64,000 nt of DNA, from assembly GCF_010389155.1 (NCBI RefSeq), contig NC_057764.1, positions 6,944,001-7,008,000 on the forward strand, written 5' to 3'. Below the pieces are notes generated by a model. It did no database searches. It was not told the DNA's origin and worked only from the letters and a program-made list of their open reading frames with translations. The position numbers and the translations under genes were made by a program. This document shows positions 10,912-21,804 of the stretch, one piece after another. Each line of letters begins with the position of its first letter. Positions within the stretch are counted from its first letter, which is position 1. Source of the stretch: Erigeron canadensis. Its lineage: Eukaryota > Streptophyta > Magnoliopsida > Asterales > Asteraceae.

Positions 10912-12260
10912 TAGTTAATTACATAAATTGTCCCTGTTTTAGTACTCAACTTACAGGCTTTATCCTTAACTTTCAAAAATAACTATCTTAGTCTAAAAAA
11001 CTTTCTTCCGTCAATAGTTTTAATCCTGGTCATAAACGTCTGAAAACCAGGTCACATGTTTCACACGTGATAGGTAATCTCGTAAATTGGCTTAATAAAT
11101 CTCCAGAGTTAATTACAGAAATTGTCCATGTTGTGGATTGTTACTGGCAACTTTCATATATAACTTTCAAAAATTACAGTTTTGGTCAAAAACTTAACTT
11201 TCAAATCTAGTGAAAATCAAATTCAAATCTTATCACTTTCATATGAGTTCATGATCTATATACAAACATTATTTACAGTTCTATTATTTCTATATAATAA
11301 AATATTCTTTATATACAATTAACTCTTAAACAAAAAAAAAAGCTTAAAAAAACTTCAATCATCTTTATTATTCTTGGTTCTTCCTCTGTTTTTATAAGTT
11401 TTTAAAATAAAAATAAAACTCAAAATATAAAAAGATATCAATCACTTAAAATCCAAGATAACAATAATAAAAAAAGTAGTAAATTGGAAAATCCATTATC
11501 CATAAATCGTGTATGATCTTCGATGTTGGCGTGTCTAGCGGTGGTTGTAGGTGTAGATTAGAAATCCTCATCATCTTCTAGATATTGTTTATATATAGAT
11601 CTATGAGAATTTAAAGAGTGTATGAATTTCTTCAAATCTCACCACCATAAAAAACCGAAGTGAGACGCATACAAGTACATAAGATCAAGAAACTGAAGTG
11701 GAATTTGTAGTTGGATGTATAATGTCGGAGTGGTGGTCGGATATGGCAACCACCACCTCAACCGTCGTCTCACACAACCACCTGTGAAACATGTACCTAT
11801 CCCTCCATGATATACACACACATGAATTTGGTATATTTCTTGGAAATATAGATAAAGATTGAAAAAGAGAGTTTGGATACTTAATTTTTTTTAAAAAAAG
11901 GTGGGGTGTGAATTTGTATCTGATAAAAATAGAGCAAGTTGGATAATTAGGATTTTCTTTTTGTGTAAATGTTTCTTTTCATATACATTGAAGATAAAAG
12001 TTTTGGACCAAAACTTTAATTTTGGAAAGTTAGGGATGAAAGCTACAAATGACGACGATTTCCGTAATTAACTCTGAGTATTGTTAAGCCAATTTACAAG
12101 ATTACTCATCACGTGCGAATCACGTTACCTGGTTTTAAACGGACGTTATGGCCAGGACTAAAACTGTTGAGGGACCAAAGTTTTTAGACTAAAACTGTAA
12201 ATTTCAAAAGTTAACCAGCAAACTGGATACCATAACAGGGACGATTTCTGTAATTAATTC
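10912..12260. mobile_element. Foldback / Mutator-like element with long terminal inverted repeats
   Basis: The left about 300 bp and right about 270 bp are inverted copies of each other. Matching landmarks are TTAATTACA(T/G)AAATTGTCCCTG at both ends, AAACCAGGT, CACGTGAT, GTAAATTGGCTTAA and a second GAGTTAATTAC(A/G)GAAAT. Each arm therefore contains the end motif twice. The 750-bp core has no gene, only a 60-codon minus-strand frame that I do not trust. Flanking T-runs hide any target duplication. Long TIRs without a coding region suggest a non-autonomous MULE; the class is inferred. Confidence 0.6.
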
Positions 12261-12684
12261 TTTTTTCTAATGAAAAGTCGGGTCATGCGAAACCTCAATA
12301 TAGTTTCTCACAAGGTTGTAAATAAATCGTTTATTTTTAGAGCTGAACTCAAGATTGACTCGTTATGAGTCATATGATGAGGGAAGTATGAGCCTCATTT
12401 ACATATTGCTATCAGGCTTGGCCGTTGGTTGTACAGTGTGGGCCTTATGCGAAGAATCCAAAACTTTAACGAAGCAGGATTAATCTTATTGGTGGATAAG
12501 ACAATCAATTGCAAACTTATGTGTTTGAGAGGTTTGGAAAATTAATGATTTATTAATTTGATTTATAAAAATATTGGTTACAGACTTACAGTTAGCAACC
12601 CTAACTAACTAGCTTTTGAAATGTACACACTATACCCTTAAGTTATCAATTGTTAGAAAATAAGTCCTTGTATTTACATGTTTC
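12261..12684. other. Intergenic sequence without recognisable content
   Basis: AT-rich sequence with no credible ORF or repeat that I can name. Confidence 0.4.
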
Positions 12685-12800
12685 CAGAATTCAAGTTGCT
12701 GGTAAACTTGTATCTCATGAGAAAACTAAATATTTAGATATTGATCTTCATTTTGTTAGAAAAAAACTTGCTTCTAGTGTTGTAAATATTGTGAAAGGGA
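12685..12800 (+). pseudogene. Copia RNase H fragment
   Basis: The translation contains VAGKLVSHEKTKYLDIDLHF followed by VRKKLASSVVNIVKG, matching the end of Copia RNase H (typically HxRTKHIDIxxHFVR). No other pol domain is nearby, so it is a short relic. Confidence 0.6.
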
Positions 12801-12842
12801 ATTGATATTAGTACCACAAATTTTGATAATATTACCACAATT

Positions 12843-13250
12843 GTGCATCATTGGTTTGTACAGTCAGCTGTAAAATCTGTACGATATGATATATTTATCA
12901 AAAATAGTGGTACGAATATCATCTCCCGTTGTGAAAGGTCATCCTGCAAATACCATAGCAAGTTGTTTTACAAAAGGTTTGAGTATATAATATCTCAACA
13001 TATGTTGTTTTGTGATAAACATGGGGAATTCAAGAAAGAGGTTTTATTCATTTGTTTTGATAACTTTGAAGAATTAGAAAAAGAACTTCGAATTAATAAA
13101 AGTGAAAGAGTACAAGTTGATCGAATATGGCCGAGTCACTTTGGTTTTTTGATGAAGACATTTGGACATTTTTATTATATTACTGCGAATTATGATTTTC
13201 GAAGTGGTTTAAGTAATTTTTACAAGTGTTTTAATATTTACATACTTTGA
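12843..13250 (+). CDS. Hypothetical 135-codon frame, doubtful
   Basis: An open frame of 135 codons follows the Copia relic. It contains four Cys and several His residues (SRCERSSCKYHSK, FCDKHGEF) but matches no family that I know. Its AT-rich composition and position next to a retroelement remnant suggest transposon debris or chance; no promoter or codon-bias argument supports it. Confidence 0.2.
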   Translation: MHHWFVQSAVKSVRYDIFIKNSGTNIISRCERSSCKYHSKLFYKRFEYIISQHMLFCDKHGEFKKEVLFICFDNFEELEKELRINKSERVQVDRIWPSHFGFLMKTFGHFYYITANYDFRSGLSNFYKCFNIYIL

Positions 13251-13652
13251 TGTTTAAATTATGGTTTTTTGAAAAAGCGCACAAATAAATTGTATAATAA
13301 CTACAAGAAGTCGTACATCATTTGAGTTTTAGGCTATCTACAATGGGGTGCCCTTGAGTTCCCTTAGATTTCCTTGGATATCCTTTGTCGTTGAATCTTG
13401 TCTAAAACTAAGAATTTTTTGAACGATGCCCTTACCTAAGGGCATGCCCTTACTTGTCCTTACCTAATATATTTTTGTTTTTATTGGAGGTAAAAGGATA
13501 TGTAAGGATATGTAAGGATGTTTGTATGATTGGAAATAAAATTATAAGATTTAAGGATTTGTAATGATTTATAAGGATTTGTAAGGGTATATCCAATGGG
13601 GGTGCCGTTAGGTTCCCTTAGATGCCATTGGATATCCTTTGCCATTAAAGCT

Positions 13653-14335
13653 TGTAGATGCAGATTCGTTGTGACAATCGCAACATAGATTTGATTATCG
13701 TTTATGTTTTTAGGAACTTGTGTGTAATCATTTAAATAAGAACTTGTGTTGATGTTTAATGATTATGTTTGAACTTCAATATTATATTTGTTTATGTTTT
13801 GTATTGTGTTTGTGTGTTATATATTGTTTTATAGGTACAAGAACATAGAATCAAGGTTTATAAGTGTCGTAGAACACTTAAACGATGATTGGATGTTATG
13901 TACGAGTCAAACAAAGTCAAACAAAGAACAAAGGGTCGTCCCTCTTGCTGACGTCATCAGCATGTAGGAACAACCTCGTGCTGACGTCAGCACGAGGCAG
14001 AACGATTGTTTATTGTTTCGGGCCTAATACATAATTAAGGCCTAAGCCCACACGATCCAATACTTAACTAGTATAAATACAAGACCTAATCTACGAAATT
14101 AGGTTAATGATTTACGAATTCTTGAGAGTTATTCACGAATTTACGAGCTAAGGTTATTTGTTCCTTCGTGTGTTCTTCTACACGAACCACAAGCCTTGTG
14201 CATCTCCTTAGGTTGGTTAATTGCTTATTAATCAACAAAAGACAATAGTAATCTAGTTATCTCAAGAGGATTCCGCACTCTTGACATAACGAATCACGTC
14301 TTATTACGATCCACGCAACAATAGGGCACCTTACA
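13653..14335 (+). repeat. 5' LTR of the pol-less retrotransposon
   Basis: 683 bp, with a TATAAATA promoter box at 14072-14079. It is about 43 bp longer than the 3' LTR because of an extra segment beside the TGACGTCA palindrome and a short indel near 13878. Confidence 0.9.
13974..13997. promoter_or_regulatory. 24-bp perfect palindrome with TGACGTCA core in the LTR
   Basis: The site reads CCTCGTGC-TGACGTCA-GCACGAGG and is its own reverse complement. TGACGTCA is the classical binding core of plant bZIP factors of the TGA/CREB type. It lies about 75 bp upstream of the LTR TATA box and is preserved in the 3' LTR at 20481-20504. A role as a stress-responsive enhancer is an inference. Confidence 0.6.
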
Positions 14336-14336
14336 A

Positions 14337-14351
14337 GTGGTATCAGAGCCC
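14337..14351 (+). other. Primer-binding site (initiator tRNA-Met)
   Basis: GTGGTATCAGAGCCC begins one base after the 5' LTR and matches the standard Copia primer site complementary to the 3' end of initiator tRNA-Met. Confidence 0.85.
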
Positions 14352-14439
14352 TAAGGTTGATTACCAGAAGGTTTAAGATCATTTGATTGGCTATTGATTG
14401 CAAATTCGTTTGAAATTCGTGTTATTTACCATTTTCGTG

Positions 14440-14757
14440 ATCTTCTTCGTGTCACTTCGTGCTTACGTCAGCACGAGATGTACTTTGTGTTCGTGCTTAC
14501 GTCATCCAGTAACTTCGTGTTCACTTCGTGCCACGTCTGCACGAACTGCTCTTCGTGCTACGTCAACACGAACTACCTTTCGTGACTTAGGTCGTGACGC
14601 GTGTACTTCGTGTTTCGCTTCGTGTGACGTGTACTTTGTGTAAGCTATACGAACTTCGTGCCACGTGTCCTTCGTGCTATACGAACTTCTTTGCCACGTG
14701 TCCTTCGTGCTGTACGAACTTCGTGTCACGTGTTTTTCGTGCTACACGAACTAAGTA
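14440..14757 (+). repeat. CTTCGTG/CACGTG repeat array in the retrotransposon leader
   Basis: Between the primer site and the gag start are many copies of CTTCGTGC and GCCACGTGTCCTTCGTGC in loose tandem of about 40 bp, mixed with ACGAACTTCGTG, which is nearly palindromic. Stems could form between CACGAA and TTCGTG units. Such structured leaders may serve RNA packaging or dimerisation; that is an inference. Confidence 0.7.
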
Positions 14758-14791
14758 GTATTTTGTTTTATTTGAATTCAAAAGATTCAAA

Positions 14792-17700
14792 ATGACGACT
14801 TTACCAGCTGCCGCAAACTCACCCAATGCCTTACTTATCAGCCAGATGATCATGCATGATCATGAGGTTGGTCGGGGTAATACACCTCCAAAGCTTTTCC
14901 GTATGGAAAATTATTGGATGCGGAAGAGACGTTTTGAAGACTACATTCGTCTCACTGACATGGAAATGTGTCTAGTAATAACTCAAGGTTTTGATTGGCC
15001 TTCATATGAGAAGAACGGAGTAATCAGTAGGTATACTTATGCTGATATGCCTATTGAAGAACGTAAAAGATATGCTGTTGAGGGAAAAGCATTGTCTACT
15101 CTAACTATGGCCTTGCCTCAAGATAGTGTACATCTGTTTAAAAAGTACACTACTTCAAAGGATTTATGGGATGCTCTCGAAAGATATTGTGAGGGCGATG
15201 TAACTTTGAAAAAAAACCGTATCAAGCTTCTCAAGCGTCAATATGAAGCCTTTAATGGACTAAAAGGGGAATCTCTTGATGAGATTTTTATTCGATTCAG
15301 TCATCTGACCACTGAATTGTCATACTTTGAAGTTGTTTATCCTCAAACTGAGCTAGTTGATAAGTTTCTGGATTCACTGCCTAAAACTTGGACTGATTAT
15401 GTTCATCAACTTCAAGATGATCAGGAATACAGTACATGGGATTTTGAGAAGGTAGTCTCCAAGCTGAAGAACAGAGACATGAAGAGAAGGATTAAGGACA
15501 CTCACTCGAATTTTACACAAGATCTATCCTTATATCATGCTAAGTCTGTTCATTTAGCAAGTTCCAGCTCAGGAAATAATGCATTTCTAAGTGGTGCAGA
15601 AGCTACACCAATAGTAGATGCTGATGGTATTGCCGGATATGTTGCTTATGACAATACAAATTCAAATGTTAAGAGCAATGTACAATCTTTCCACTCTATG
15701 CCAATGAGTATGAGTTCTGCAGAAGGAAGAATGAGTATTTACTCAGCCTTTTTGTAATGCTCATGAAGCATTTATTGGGGGAAAGGTTACTGATCCTGCA
15801 GTAATTGATGAGGATTACAATCAAATAGATCCTGATGATTTGGAAGAAATGGATCTACAATGGCAGCTTGCTATGCTTACTATTAAGGTCAGAAGATTCA
15901 CTCAGAGAACTGGTAGACCTATAGGTAATGGCACTAAAGGCTTTGACAAATCCAAGGTGAAATGTTATAATTGCGATGGATTTTGTCATTTGCAAGAGAG
16001 TGTCAACGACCTAAGAGGATTGATAATACTGTTGTTGTTCGTCAAAATTACAATCAAGGCGGTATTACACCGAATAATCATAAGACGCAAGCGATGATTA
16101 CATATCCTGTTACTCTACAGCAGCCAGTTTCGTCACCGTTTTCGGAGTCAAAGGCTGTTGTTGTTCAAAATCCAGATGGTACTTATCAATGGGATACACA
16201 ATCCGATGATACCTCAAATCATGCCTACATGGTAGAATTATATGATGAGGTAGCTGCAACAATTGATTATGCTGTGTACTCAAGTGAAGAAAGTGCATCT
16301 GAGATAGTACAGAAGAATATGTGTAATGTTGCTGAGACAGTAAGATTTGAGAGTGAACAAATGACTACAGTAAAAGCATCTGAAGAAAAGGAAGAGTCAT
16401 CAAATCCTGTTGATGACATTTCTATGAAGAGCATTGAAGAACAGATGAAGAACTTTGTGATACCTGAAGGTATGACAACTGAAGACTTTGTTGCATACAT
16501 GGCAGATTGCAAGGCTGCAGATCAGAAGGTATCATGTTCTTTATCTTCTATAATTGACGTGTGTAGAATGGTGCTAGATTTAAAACAAGAAATATTGAAA
16601 CTAAAAGAAAATTCAACTAGTTTAACTGCTGAAAATGTTATCCGTAAAAAGGAAAGTAATGTGTCTAAAGATTCCGATTTACTTCTACAAGATCACCAAC
16701 AAACTGAATTAGTTTTTAATCCAGATGAAGTAGTATACTATACTTTGAAAAACTGTGATACAGTTTTCTATGATAAAGAAGTATCTATAAATAGGATCGA
16801 ACCTAAATCAAGAATTGATAAAGTTTGGTGTGTGGAAAATAAAGAAGAATGGTTAGCTGAACAAATTCCATATAAGGATAGACATTATGCTCCTTTTAAA
16901 CCAATAACAAATATGGAAGAAGCAATACAGACGCTTGATACCATAAATGAAATGAAGGAGTATGGTATACCAATCCCTGAAATAGAGAATGGTCAATCTA
17001 GAAAACAACAAGTAAAGAAGTGCTATACTTGTCGTGAGAAAGGCCATATAGCTATTGAATGTCCAAATAGGAAGGTCAAGAATCCTAAGAATGACAGTCA
17101 AGTCAAGTCAAGGGATGTTAGTGATATTCCTAATACTAAAGGGAAGGGTAAACTAGTTGAACAAGTAGCTTCACCAAAATTTATGAGTGCATATAAAAGG
17201 GATTATTATGAGGAATATGCCAAAAGACATACACGATCTCAAGTTGAAGTTGATAGAGAGTTTGCTGCTTATTCTGAAGCCATGGAGAGGTCTCATGCAC
17301 CTACTGTTGGTGATACTCCATTGGTTGCTGATTTAAGAGTTTCAGTTTCTGATGTTCCTGTTTCGGTGTCTACTACTTCTGCTGCTGGTGTTGTTATTGG
17401 GGAGAGAAGGTCGAGACCAAAGTTTATAATAAGGGGAATTGGTTCTCGCGCACAAGTTGTTACTGAGGCTACGACTGTTATGATTCCTGTTGCTCTGGAG
17501 TCTACAGTTCGTCAAGAGCCAGAGCCGACACTTGTTGCTCCTAGGCCTTTGTCTGCTCCTATTCAGGCGACAGTTCCTGTTTCTACTATCATGGGACGTC
17601 TGTTGGCTCCTCTACAAAGATCACAGATGCCTCCCACAGGAACTTCTAGTGCTCGTATGCCTTCGTTTGAAGCTACGATGCCACCTCAGGCCTCTACATC

Positions 17701-17893
17701 TGATGTTGCTTCTACTTCACGTCCACCTGTACATGTTCAAGTGCAGCTGAGTCGTTTATTTTCAGAGAAGAAGATGTTGGAGATGAGGGTTACAGCTTTG
17801 GAGGGTCAGCTAAAGCTCCAAGCTGCTAAGCATCAGGAAGAGATGGACATGATGACAACACTTGTTCATTCTCTTGGATCTAGACTTGACTAA
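14792..17893 (+). pseudogene. Large gag-like polyprotein with two frameshifts
   Basis: The frame opens at ATG 14792 in the ordinary Copia gag domain (LFRMENYWMRKRRFEDYI, KDLWDALERYCEG, DEIFIRFSHL, LVDKFLDSLPKTW; UBN2/retrotran_gag type). The frame shifts near 15752, runs in the next frame through [21 protein letters not shown] and a decayed zinc knuckle [10 protein letters not shown], then shifts back near 15990 to [19 protein letters not shown] and stays open to 17893. A second, intact knuckle, CYTCREKGHIAIEC, is encoded near 17022. The remaining 280 codons are Pro/Thr/Ser-rich and end in a short coiled coil (EKKMLEMRVTALEGQL). Without the two single-base shifts it would be about 1030 residues, far longer than a usual Copia gag. 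Gag forms the virus-like particle and binds element RNA. Confidence 0.8.
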
Positions 17894-17896
17894 TTT

Positions 17897-18588
17897 TTGG
17901 CTCAAGGGGGAGATAAAGCTGGTTGTAAGGATGATGAGCTAGCAAAGAAGACTAGAGATGATGATCATGAAGATCAAGATCAAGATCGAGCTCAAGATCC
18001 AAATCAACAACAATCAGTTGGTGAGCCAGAGAATAGAGGTCAAGATCAAGATGCTGCTGGTGATGCTAGGGATACAGAGACTGCAAACATTCAGGGGGAG
18101 TTGTCAAGGCAAAGAGAGTCAGAGATTGCTGGTACAACTGGTGCTAGTACTTCTGGGACTCAAGAGAAAAAGTTGTGATGACTGCTCCAGATGCAGATCC
18201 TGATGATCCAGATAACAATGATGATGGGGAAGATTCCAATTCAGGTAACTCCGATTCTAATTCTGATAGAATAGAAAGGGAGATAGTGAATGATCCTCAT
18301 AATCATAAAGAAAAAGAAAATCTTAGCAAAGGAAAATCTACTCAGGATAGTGAGTCAACTAAGACTGATTCTACTACCAATGCCTCTACAGAGTCAGATT
18401 TGCACCCTTTAATTGTGCATAGACTAGAAAAGAGATTAGGATATGATCCACAAGCTCATATGAGAGCTAGAGCTGAGATTATGGATTATGATAATTATTA
18501 TGATCCAGGATCACTTAGGGATCAAATGAAAGAACAGTCAGGGTTAACTCATACATCTTCAGAGTCAGATTCGGATTCTGAACCTTAG
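17897..18588 (+). CDS. Acidic Asp/Glu/Gln/Ser-rich reading frames of the retrotransposon
   Basis: After the gag stop the same frame continues to 18178 with repeated Asp-Gln and Asp-His dipeptides. An overlapping frame (18175-18588) continues the low-complexity acidic sequence and ends in ESDSDSEP. No domain is recognised. It may be a C-terminal tail of gag reached by readthrough, or the 5' exon of the downstream ORF. A donor-like AG|GTAACT at 18243-18250 would place the acidic frame in phase with the ORF starting at 18995. Confidence 0.4.
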
Positions 18589-18994
18589 TGCTATTGATTT
18601 TGTATTTTTAATTGATGTGTGTACATTAGATTACTTGAGTTATATTAACAGTTTAGAGTGTTAATCAAAGTGTTATTCAGCTTAGAATAGTGATCAAAGA
18701 ATTATTCTGTTCGGCTTAACATATTGACAGTGTAATTTTAAAATACTCAAGTAATGGAGAATAATAATTATAAGATAAATATGAATGTGTTACATTATAT
18801 TTATGATATAATATTATTGTTGTAAGTTAAAATAGATACAGATTATAAGATAAATATTAATGTACTTGTTACATTATATTTATGATAGAGTATTATTTAT
18901 TTTAATTTCTTTTATGTATTTATACTATTTTTTTATGTCTTGACTTATGATTTATGTTCTTTATCTTTGTATATGTAAATCGTTTGAATTGCAG

Positions 18995-20142
18995 ATAAGC
19001 TTCAAACAATAGGTGCATTGGATGATCTTGATGTTGAAGAAGATCTAGAAAGTATCGATGATGAAGATTTGGAAGAAGGAGAGTTCATTACTTCGGAAGT
19101 TGATAGAAGAAGGTTGCTTGAGACACCTTATGGCTTTGATCGTGTCTTTAATGAAGATGAAGTCATTCAAGTTGAACCAATAGCTGAAGTAGAACATCTC
19201 AATCTCAATCCAATCAGAGATAGTCCAGATGAACCTAAAAATGCTGCAAGGTTGAGATTTGATGTATATGCAAACATAGTCGATGAAGGACATGACAATA
19301 TTTTTGATCTATACTGGAATATAGATGCTACACGAGAGGTTGACCTTGGAAGATTTAATATACCTCCGGTGCAGCAAGATCATGAGTTTATTGTTAATAG
19401 ACTGATTCCAGGTTATAGAGGACATACTGGTTTGATGATACGTGATACGTATAAACCATCGATGTTTTGGGAATATGTCTCAGACAAGGATGCACCCAAA
19501 TACTTCTCAGTGATACAAAGTTGGTTCTATGATCACAGAATCAAATTGTTTATTATCAAGAGAAAGGAGGGTTGCCAGTATATGTCAATAAGTCAAAGAC
19601 ACTTCCACTCTCTCAGTGATTCTGACATGATAGATTTGGGAAGACACTGGTATGTTAATCTTCAGAGAAATGGACTGGCAGATTTCTACTGGAATAGATT
19701 CAGAGATGAAAGAATTAAGTATTTCAGTGATAGAGGTCTGAAGCCAGAAGAAAGGTTGATAAAACCAACACCTTTGAAGAAGATTAAGAATTCAGATGGC
19801 ACATTTCGGTTTGTTCAGAGAAGAATTAAATGTGTTAAGAAGGTTCCCGCTATCAGATGGGATCAAGATATGCTGACAGAGATGACATTTTGGCAGACAG
19901 ATATCAAGTCAGGCGAAGCACAGATGTTTGTTGATGATTCAAAGAAACAAATATTGCTACGCATGTATGATCCAATGCAGGTTGTCAATTTGTCAAGAGG
20001 TGATCAGAGAAGACTTTTGGATACACCTTGCTCAGCTGTGGATTTTTGGAGAGTAGAGGAAAGACGCTATCGCAACATTCTCACACACTCTTTGCGAGAG
20101 AGAATTCATGCGAATAGCACAAGACTTTTGTTTAATGGATAA
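18995..20142 (+). CDS. Unrecognised 380-codon ORF of the retrotransposon
   Basis: The frame is open from a TTTGAATTGCAG splice acceptor (18983-18994) to TAA at 20140-20142, ending just before the purine tract. There is no in-frame ATG at its head, so it is probably joined to an upstream exon; donor AG|GTAACT at 18244/18245 gives a continuous frame across a 750-bp intron. The first about 60 residues are acidic (DDLDVEEDLES, DDEDLEEGEF). The rest is a globular-looking sequence with LGRFNIPPVQQDHEFIVNRL, GHTGLMIRDTY, PAIRWDQDMLTEMTFWQTD and LLRMYDPMQVVNLSRGDQRR. It has no reverse transcriptase, integrase, protease or membrane segment. The position after gag/pol and the splicing recall env-like genes, but there is no signal peptide or transmembrane helix. 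I do not recognise the family. Confidence 0.55.
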
Positions 20143-20202
20143 CTTTGAAGTTCAAGTTCGAAGACTTTAAAGAGATCTAGTTGCAATCATCAAGGGGGAG
20201 TC

Positions 20203-20842
20203 TGTAGATGCAGATTCGTTGTGACAATCGCAACATAGATTTGATTATCGTTTATGTTTTTAGGAACTTGTGTGTAATCAATTAAATAAGAACTTGTGTT
20301 GATATTTAATGATTACGTTTGAACTTCAATATTATATCTGTTTATGTTTTGTATTGTGTTTTTGTGTTATATATTGTTTTACAGGTACAAGAACATAGAA
20401 TCAAGGTTTATAAGTGTCGTAGAACACTTTGGATGTTATGTATGAGTCAAACAAAGTCAAACAAAGAACAAAGGGTCGTCCCTCGTGCTGACGTCAGCAC
20501 GAGGCAGAACGATTGTTTATTGTTTCGGGCCTAATACATAATTAAGGCCTAAGCCCACACGATCCAATATTTAACTAGTATAAATACAAGACCTAATCTA
20601 CAAAATTAGGTTAATGATTTACGAATTCTTGAGAGTTATTCACGAATTTACGAGCTAAGGTTATTTGTTCCTTCGTGTGTTCTTCTACACGAACCACAAG
20701 CCTTGTGCATCTCCTTGGGTTGGTTAATTGCTTATTAATCAACAAAAGGCAATAGTAATCTAGTTATCTCAAGAGGATTCCGCACTCTTGACATAACGAA
20801 TCACGTCTTATTACGATCCACGCAACAATAGGGCACCTTACA
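20203..20842 (+). repeat. 3' LTR of the pol-less retrotransposon
   Basis: 640 bp, starting TGTAGATGCAG and ending CACCTTACA, with the palindrome at 20481-20504 and TATAAATA at 20579-20586. A purine tract at 20192-20200 precedes it. Confidence 0.9.
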
Positions 20843-21754
20843 AAGCTTGTCCAAAACTAAGGATTTTTTTGAAGGATGCTCTTACCTAAGGGTATGCCCT
20901 TATTTGTCCCTAGCTAATATATTTTTGTTTTTATATGGAGGTAAAGATTATGTAAGGATGTTTGTATGGTTGAAGATAAAATTATAGGATTTGAAGGATT
21001 TATAAGGATGTATAAGGATTTGTAAGGATATGATGTGGCAGCTCAAGGACGCCTAAGGCGTCCTTAGTATTGGAGATAGCCTAAGGATTTCTAAGGATAT
21101 GATGTGGCAACTCAAGGACGTCTAAGGGCGTCTTTAGCATTGGAGATAGCCTTAGTCACAAAATTGGGCCGCTCAGGCACAGTGGCGGAGCCAGGTTTTA
21201 TTCTTTGGATGTGCCAAATTTACGGGGTATAGACGAGTCAAGCCTACTCGAGAACTACTGGAATTTGATTAGTAAAATTTTGTTCTAACCGAGCCTATAA
21301 ATGGGTTCGTGTAGCACCCATCATTTTAAAAACCTGGATTTCAAAAAAAACTTTGCCAAATTGTGTTTAAAAAGTAGCGGAAAAGGATCACTTTAAAACT
21401 GCTCCATCCATAACCGGATGGTACCTTTATAAAATGGTGTTACTAACGTGCATCATCAAAACAATATAAATGAAATCCAAGTTATGACACCAACTTAAAT
21501 GTCATCATAATTACATATTCATAAATCGTAAATGAAAGTAGCCATGACATAAGGCTAAAAGAGAAGTCTAAGCATTCAACAAACTATGCTAGTCTTCTTT
21601 ATTGCAACTACCCATCTCACCTAGCTAATCCTTTCCTAGCTCAAACCTGCTTATCCTGAAGGACATAAGATTTTCATAAAAGCAAGTGTTAGCTAATAAA
21701 ATTTAGCACATATTCTTACGTCACATTGTGATCTCACAATGTAAAGCACATATA

Positions 21755-21760
<6 letters not shown>

Positions 21761-21785
<25 letters not shown>

Positions 21786-21804
21786 GATATATATATATAT
21801 ATAT
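21761..21804. repeat. Compound (CA)n-(TA)n microsatellite
   Basis: About eleven CA units are followed by about nine TA units. Confidence 0.9.

Larger units (their letters stand above)
13653..20842 (+). mobile_element. Copia-type LTR retrotransposon lacking pol (TR-GAG-like)
   Basis: The two LTRs (13653-14335, 20203-20842) begin TGTAGATGCAG and end CACCTTACA, and the element is flanked by AAGCT at 13648-13652 and 20843-20847. A tRNA-Met primer site follows the left LTR and a purine tract (AAGGGGGAG, 20192-20200) precedes the right one. Inside are a gag-like reading frame with two CCHC-type knuckles, an acidic region and an unrecognised ORF. No protease, integrase, reverse transcriptase or RNase H is present, so it would rely on an autonomous relative for copying. 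About a dozen substitutions separate the LTRs by eye, so the insertion is fairly young. Confidence 0.9.
13585..21081. mobile_element. Inner Tourist-like MITE of the same family, inserted in the outer one
   Basis: It starts GGGTATATCCAAT and ends, inverted, GGCTATCTCCAAT, flanked by TAA at 13582-13584 and 21082-21084. Without the retrotransposon it is about 300 bp (13585-13652 plus 20848-21081) and its sequence parallels the outer MITE, for example CCTTACCTAAGGG(C/T)ATGCCC. Confidence 0.7.
13332..21151. mobile_element. Outer Tourist-like MITE, split by nested insertions
   Basis: The ends are GGCTATCTACAAT (13332) and, inverted, GGCTATCTCCAAT (21151), flanked by TTA at 13329-13331 and 21152-21154. 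Removing the inserted DNA leaves about 320 bp: 13332-13584 plus 21085-21151. It is rich in AAGGAT and TGTAAGGAT repeats and has no ORF. TTA duplications and short size fit the PIF/Harbinger-derived Tourist type. Confidence 0.7.

Noticed and set aside
11639..11821. 60-codon minus-strand ORF inside the long-TIR element
   Set aside because: Short, low-complexity and without domain; not evidence for a transposase or captured gene.
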